A DNA stretch of 8,336 nt from DAONLM01 sp035406685 (GTDB lineage Bacteria; Spirochaetota; GWE2-31-10; MWDO01), in assembly GCA_035406685.1 (NCBI GenBank), contig DAONLM010000136.1, positions 1 to 8,336 on the forward strand, given 5' to 3'. Below are positions 6,396-8,336 of this stretch, piece by piece. The notes under the pieces were generated by a model. It worked only from the letters and a program-made list of their open reading frames with translations, had not been told where the DNA came from and ran no database searches. How positions within the stretch are numbered: the stretch's first letter is position 1; the number at the start of each line of letters is the position of its first letter. The position numbers and the translations under genes were made by a program.

Positions 6396-7666
6396 CTATC
6401 ATTCAAAGCAGCAATACCTGGTAAAATTTTACCCTCTACAAGTTCCATTGATGCTCCACCACCAGTTGAAATATGAGTCATCTTATCAGCAACTCCAGCC
6501 TTATTTACAGCAGAAACAGAATCTCCACCTCCAATGACAGTAATAGCACCTTTTAGATTTGCTAATGCATGAGCAATCTCTATTGTCCCTTTTGCAAAAT
6601 TGTCCATTTCAAAAACACCAACAGGACCATTCCAGAATACTGTTTTTGCTCCTTTTAATGCATTTTTGAATAACTCAATTGATTTTGGTCCAATATCAAG
6701 TCCCATCATATCATCCGGTATATTATCAACATTTACTATTTTTGATTCAGCATCATTTGCAAAAGCCTTTGCAACAACAGCATCGGTCTGTAAAATAAAT
6801 TCTACACCTTTCTTTTTTGCTGCTTCCATTGTCTTTTTTGCCACTTCTAATTGATCATCTTCGCAAAGAGAAGTTCCTACTTTTTTACCTAAAGCCTTAA
6901 AGAAGGTAAAAGCCATTCCCCCACCAATTATTATTTTATCTACCTTTTCGAGTAATTTTTCTATTACTGTAATCTTGGAAGAAACTTTTGCACCTCCAAT
7001 AATAGCAACAAAAGGATGTGCTGGATTTTTTACAACTTTTTCTTCAAGGAATTCGAGTTCTTTTTCCATTAAGAATCCAGCAACACATGGCCCATTCATA
7101 AATTTACAAATAGAAGCAGTAGAAGCATGATCTCTGTGAGCAGTACCAAAAGCATCATTTACATAGATATCCCCATATTGTGCAAGCTCTTTTGCCATCT
7201 TTTCTCTCTCTTCTGCTACCTCTGATGTCTCTTCTTTATGAAATCTTGTGTTTTCTAAAAGTAAAATCTCCCCATCTTTTAAAGAATCCACGATTTTTTT
7301 TGTTTCTTCACCCATACATGATGGGGCTAATTTTACCTCTTTGCCAAGAAGTTTTGATAAATGAGCAGCAATAGGAGCCATTTTATGATGCCCATTTATA
7401 TACTCCTCTTCATTGAATGATTTGCCAGCCTTTTCTGCCTTCTCTTTTGCTTTTTTCATATCTTTTTTAGGATCTCCTAAATGAGACATTAAAACAAGAC
7501 TCTTTGCCTTATTATCAAATATATACTTTATTGTTGGCAAAGCAGCAACTATCCTTGTATCGTCCTGAATAACCCCATTTTTGATTGGAACATTAAAATC
7601 AACTCTCATTAATATTCTTTTACCTTTAATATCAATATCTCTTATTGTTTTTTTTGATATAGCCAT
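6392..7666 (-). CDS. pgk: Phosphoglycerate kinase
   Basis: This glycolytic enzyme interconverts 1,3-bisphosphoglycerate plus ADP and 3-phosphoglycerate plus ATP in the cytoplasm. The two-domain family is obvious. N-terminal substrate-side residues include RVDFNVP (21-27), Arg38, His62, Arg141 in ENTRFH, and His177-Arg178 and His180 in GTAHRDHAS. Nucleotide-domain motifs include GGAKVSSK (224-231), GGGMAF (248-253), NGPVGVFE (346-353), GGGDSV (379-384) and STGGGASMELVEGK (400-413). At 424 residues it is longer than most bacterial forms (about 390-400), owing to a Lys/Glu-rich insertion of about 20 residues after SHLGDP (61-66). In that motif the usual HLGRP arginine, which helps bind the substrate carboxylate in characterised enzymes, is Asp65. 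The gene should still be functional because everything else is intact. AAGGAGAT (7671-7678) precedes the ATG by about 6 nt. It is probably the first gene of the pgk-FHA-exported protein unit. Confidence 0.96.
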   Translation of the reverse strand: MAISKKTIRDIDIKGKRILMRVDFNVPIKNGVIQDDTRIVAALPTIKYIFDNKAKSLVLMSHLGDPKKDMKKAKEKAEKAGKSFNEEEYINGHHKMAPIAAHLSKLLGKEVKLAPSCMGEETKKIVDSLKDGEILLLENTRFHKEETSEVAEEREKMAKELAQYGDIYVNDAFGTAHRDHASTASICKFMNGPCVAGFLMEKELEFLEEKVVKNPAHPFVAIIGGAKVSSKITVIEKLLEKVDKIIIGGGMAFTFFKALGKKVGTSLCEDDQLEVAKKTMEAAKKKGVEFILQTDAVVAKAFANDAESKIVNVDNIPDDMMGLDIGPKSIELFKNALKGAKTVFWNGPVGVFEMDNFAKGTIEIAHALANLKGAITVIGGGDSVSAVNKAGVADKMTHISTGGGASMELVEGKILPGIAALNDR

Positions 7667-7701
7667 AAAGATCTCCTTGTATATTTTATAATTTTTCTAA
7701 T

Positions 7702-7730
7702 ATATTAATCAAAAATATTAATTATTGCAA
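7702..7730 (-). promoter_or_regulatory. pgk: Likely promoter for pgk
   Basis: Read on the minus strand, TTGCAA (plus-strand 7725-7730) is followed, after exactly 17 bp, by TAATAT (7702-7707). This gives a start near 7695 and a leader of about 28 nt carrying the pgk ribosome site. The -35 hexamer matches four of six consensus bases and the -10 also matches four of six. Other A/T hexamers nearby (for example an ATTATA complement at 7742-7747) lack a partner. Confidence 0.4.
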
Positions 7731-7761
7731 GAAAAATTTAAATTATATTAAATGCAATAAT
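7721..7761. repeat. Spaced 9-bp inverted repeat overlapping the pgk -35
   Basis: ATTATTGCA (7721-7729) is the perfect reverse complement of TGCAATAAT (7753-7761), with a 23-bp A/T spacer. The half-site centres are 32 bp apart, close to three helical turns, so both arms would face the same side of the helix. The left arm overlaps the candidate pgk -35. This fits a regulator-binding site; a folded RNA is less likely because of the long weak loop. Confidence 0.4.
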
Positions 7762-7795
7762 GCGATTTTATTTTTAAGCAGATAAAAAGATAGAA

Positions 7796-7809
7796 TTAGC
7801 CTAAGCTAA
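7796..7809 (-). terminator. Weak terminator-like hairpin downstream of the RHH-like gene
   Basis: TTAGC (7796-7800) and GCTAA (7805-7809) pair across a 4-nt loop. On the minus strand the stem is followed by a T-rich run (complement of 7781-7795). It lies about 50 nt beyond the stop codon at 7861. The stem is only 5 bp, so termination would be inefficient at best. Confidence 0.25.
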
Positions 7810-7860
7810 GTTTTGGGTAAGAATAAGAGAAAATAAAAAATTTATACAGATTGTTAATTT

Positions 7861-8289
7861 TTATAAAAATTTTATTTCTAAAAGCCGAAATTTCGAGTCA
7901 AAAGTAAGTAAAAAATATTGGTCGGGGTGGGTATGGCAACGGATATCAGGCGGCATCACCTTCCCCTTATCCTTTTTCACAACCACAGCCTTTTTTTCTC
8001 TTAATTCTTCAAGTTTCTTTTTTAGCCTCTCAATTTTATCTTCAAACTCTTTTTCTCCAAATGCTTCAATTCCCGTAAAGTATTCCTCCAATATTTCTCT
8101 TACAAGCACAGCCATACTGAAAGTATTCAAATGACTATGAATTAGTTTCAATTGGTTATACAATTTTTTACTAAGATATACTCTTACTCTATTTGTTGCA
8201 CAGACTATTGGGTATTCTTTCTCTCTTCTTTTTTCTTTTAGATGCTTTTTTTCAAGAATAGGAATAATCTTTTCAAAGATCTCTCTCAT
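7861..8289 (-). CDS. Ribbon-helix-helix-like/coiled-coil protein with CHTH motif
   Basis: I do not recognise a named family for this 142-residue protein. Residues 35-72 (VRVYLSKKLYNQL then helices to LVREILEEYF) fit a ribbon-helix-helix DNA-binding unit: a short basic strand followed by two helices. Residues about 79-101 are a Lys/Glu heptad-rich coiled coil. A loop around MPPDIRCHTHPDQ (112-124) contains Cys118, His119 and His121, which could bind metal, and the protein ends in a strand-like segment FLLTFDSKFRLLEIKF. The start is uncertain: no Shine-Dalgarno precedes the ATG at 8289, and the frame stays open without a stop to the window edge, so the true start may lie beyond it. Codons for residues 107-123 are far richer in G+C than anything nearby (29 of 50 bases at 7921-7970). 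It may act as a DNA-binding regulator. The next minus-strand gene, pgk, is 194 bp away and probably transcribed separately. Confidence 0.6.
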   Translation of the reverse strand: MREIFEKIIPILEKKHLKEKRREKEYPIVCATNRVRVYLSKKLYNQLKLIHSHLNTFSMAVLVREILEEYFTGIEAFGEKEFEDKIERLKKKLEELREKKAVVVKKDKGKVMPPDIRCHTHPDQYFLLTFDSKFRLLEIKFL

Positions 8290-8336
8290 TAAACAAGAAA
8301 GTGAGATAGATCTCTTTTTTGCTAAATTTTTAATTT

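Noticed and set aside
6600..6854. Plus-strand frame antisense to pgk (also 7180-7374)
   Set aside because: Both are shadows of the strongly conserved pgk coding frame, with no ribosome site or motif support.
8303..8314. GAGAT/ATCTC repeat followed by six T as a plus-strand terminator
   Set aside because: With a realistic loop the stem is only 4 bp, and no plus-strand gene ends nearby; it is kept only as a possible regulator site.

Overview
The window is a very A+T-rich bacterial chromosome segment (intergenic DNA and codon third positions are almost all A or T). It has short intergenic gaps, small same-strand gene clusters and purine-rich Shine-Dalgarno sites. I see no tRNA, rRNA, insertion sequence or CRISPR array. 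The host is probably an anaerobic or fermentative A+T-rich bacterium. A spirochaete-type lineage would fit the gene families, but that is an impression from style and not demonstrated by the sequence.

Layout. Two plus-strand pairs occupy the left half. The first (150-2553) has a TTGACA-N17-TATAGA promoter and encodes a complete beta-CASP metallo-beta-lactamase-fold RNA nuclease, followed 4 nt later by a family 2 glycosyltransferase. The second (2680-4928) encodes an ornithine carbamoyltransferase with a TTG start, followed 2 nt later by a cytoplasmic GH13 (alpha-amylase superfamily) enzyme. The right half is all on the minus strand. Reading leftwards from the right edge, it holds a ribbon-helix-helix-like/coiled-coil protein (8289-7861, start uncertain), phosphoglycerate kinase (7666-6392), an FHA-domain protein (6331-5942), an exported protein of unknown function (5917-5357) and a stand-alone Cas2-like protein (5206-4925). 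The Cas2-like gene meets the GH13 gene tail to tail, and their stop codons share the tetramer TTAA.

How the genes fit together. pgk, the FHA gene and the exported-protein gene look like one transcription unit. Between pgk and the FHA gene lies a perfect 13-bp hairpin with a GNRA loop on the transcribed strand and no U-tract, so it looks more like an RNA processing, stabilising or translation-control element than a terminator. Upstream of pgk, two 9-bp inverted half-sites 32 bp apart overlap the likely -35 box. The nuclease/glycosyltransferase and carbamoyltransferase/GH13 pairings do not form an obvious pathway.

The items most worth following up are the orphan Cas2-like gene, the intercistronic hairpin, and the ribbon-helix-helix-like protein, whose 3' part contains an abrupt GC-rich patch and a Cys-His-Thr-His motif. 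No stretch longer than 300 bases lacks a gene. The largest gaps are 1-149 and 7667-7860.
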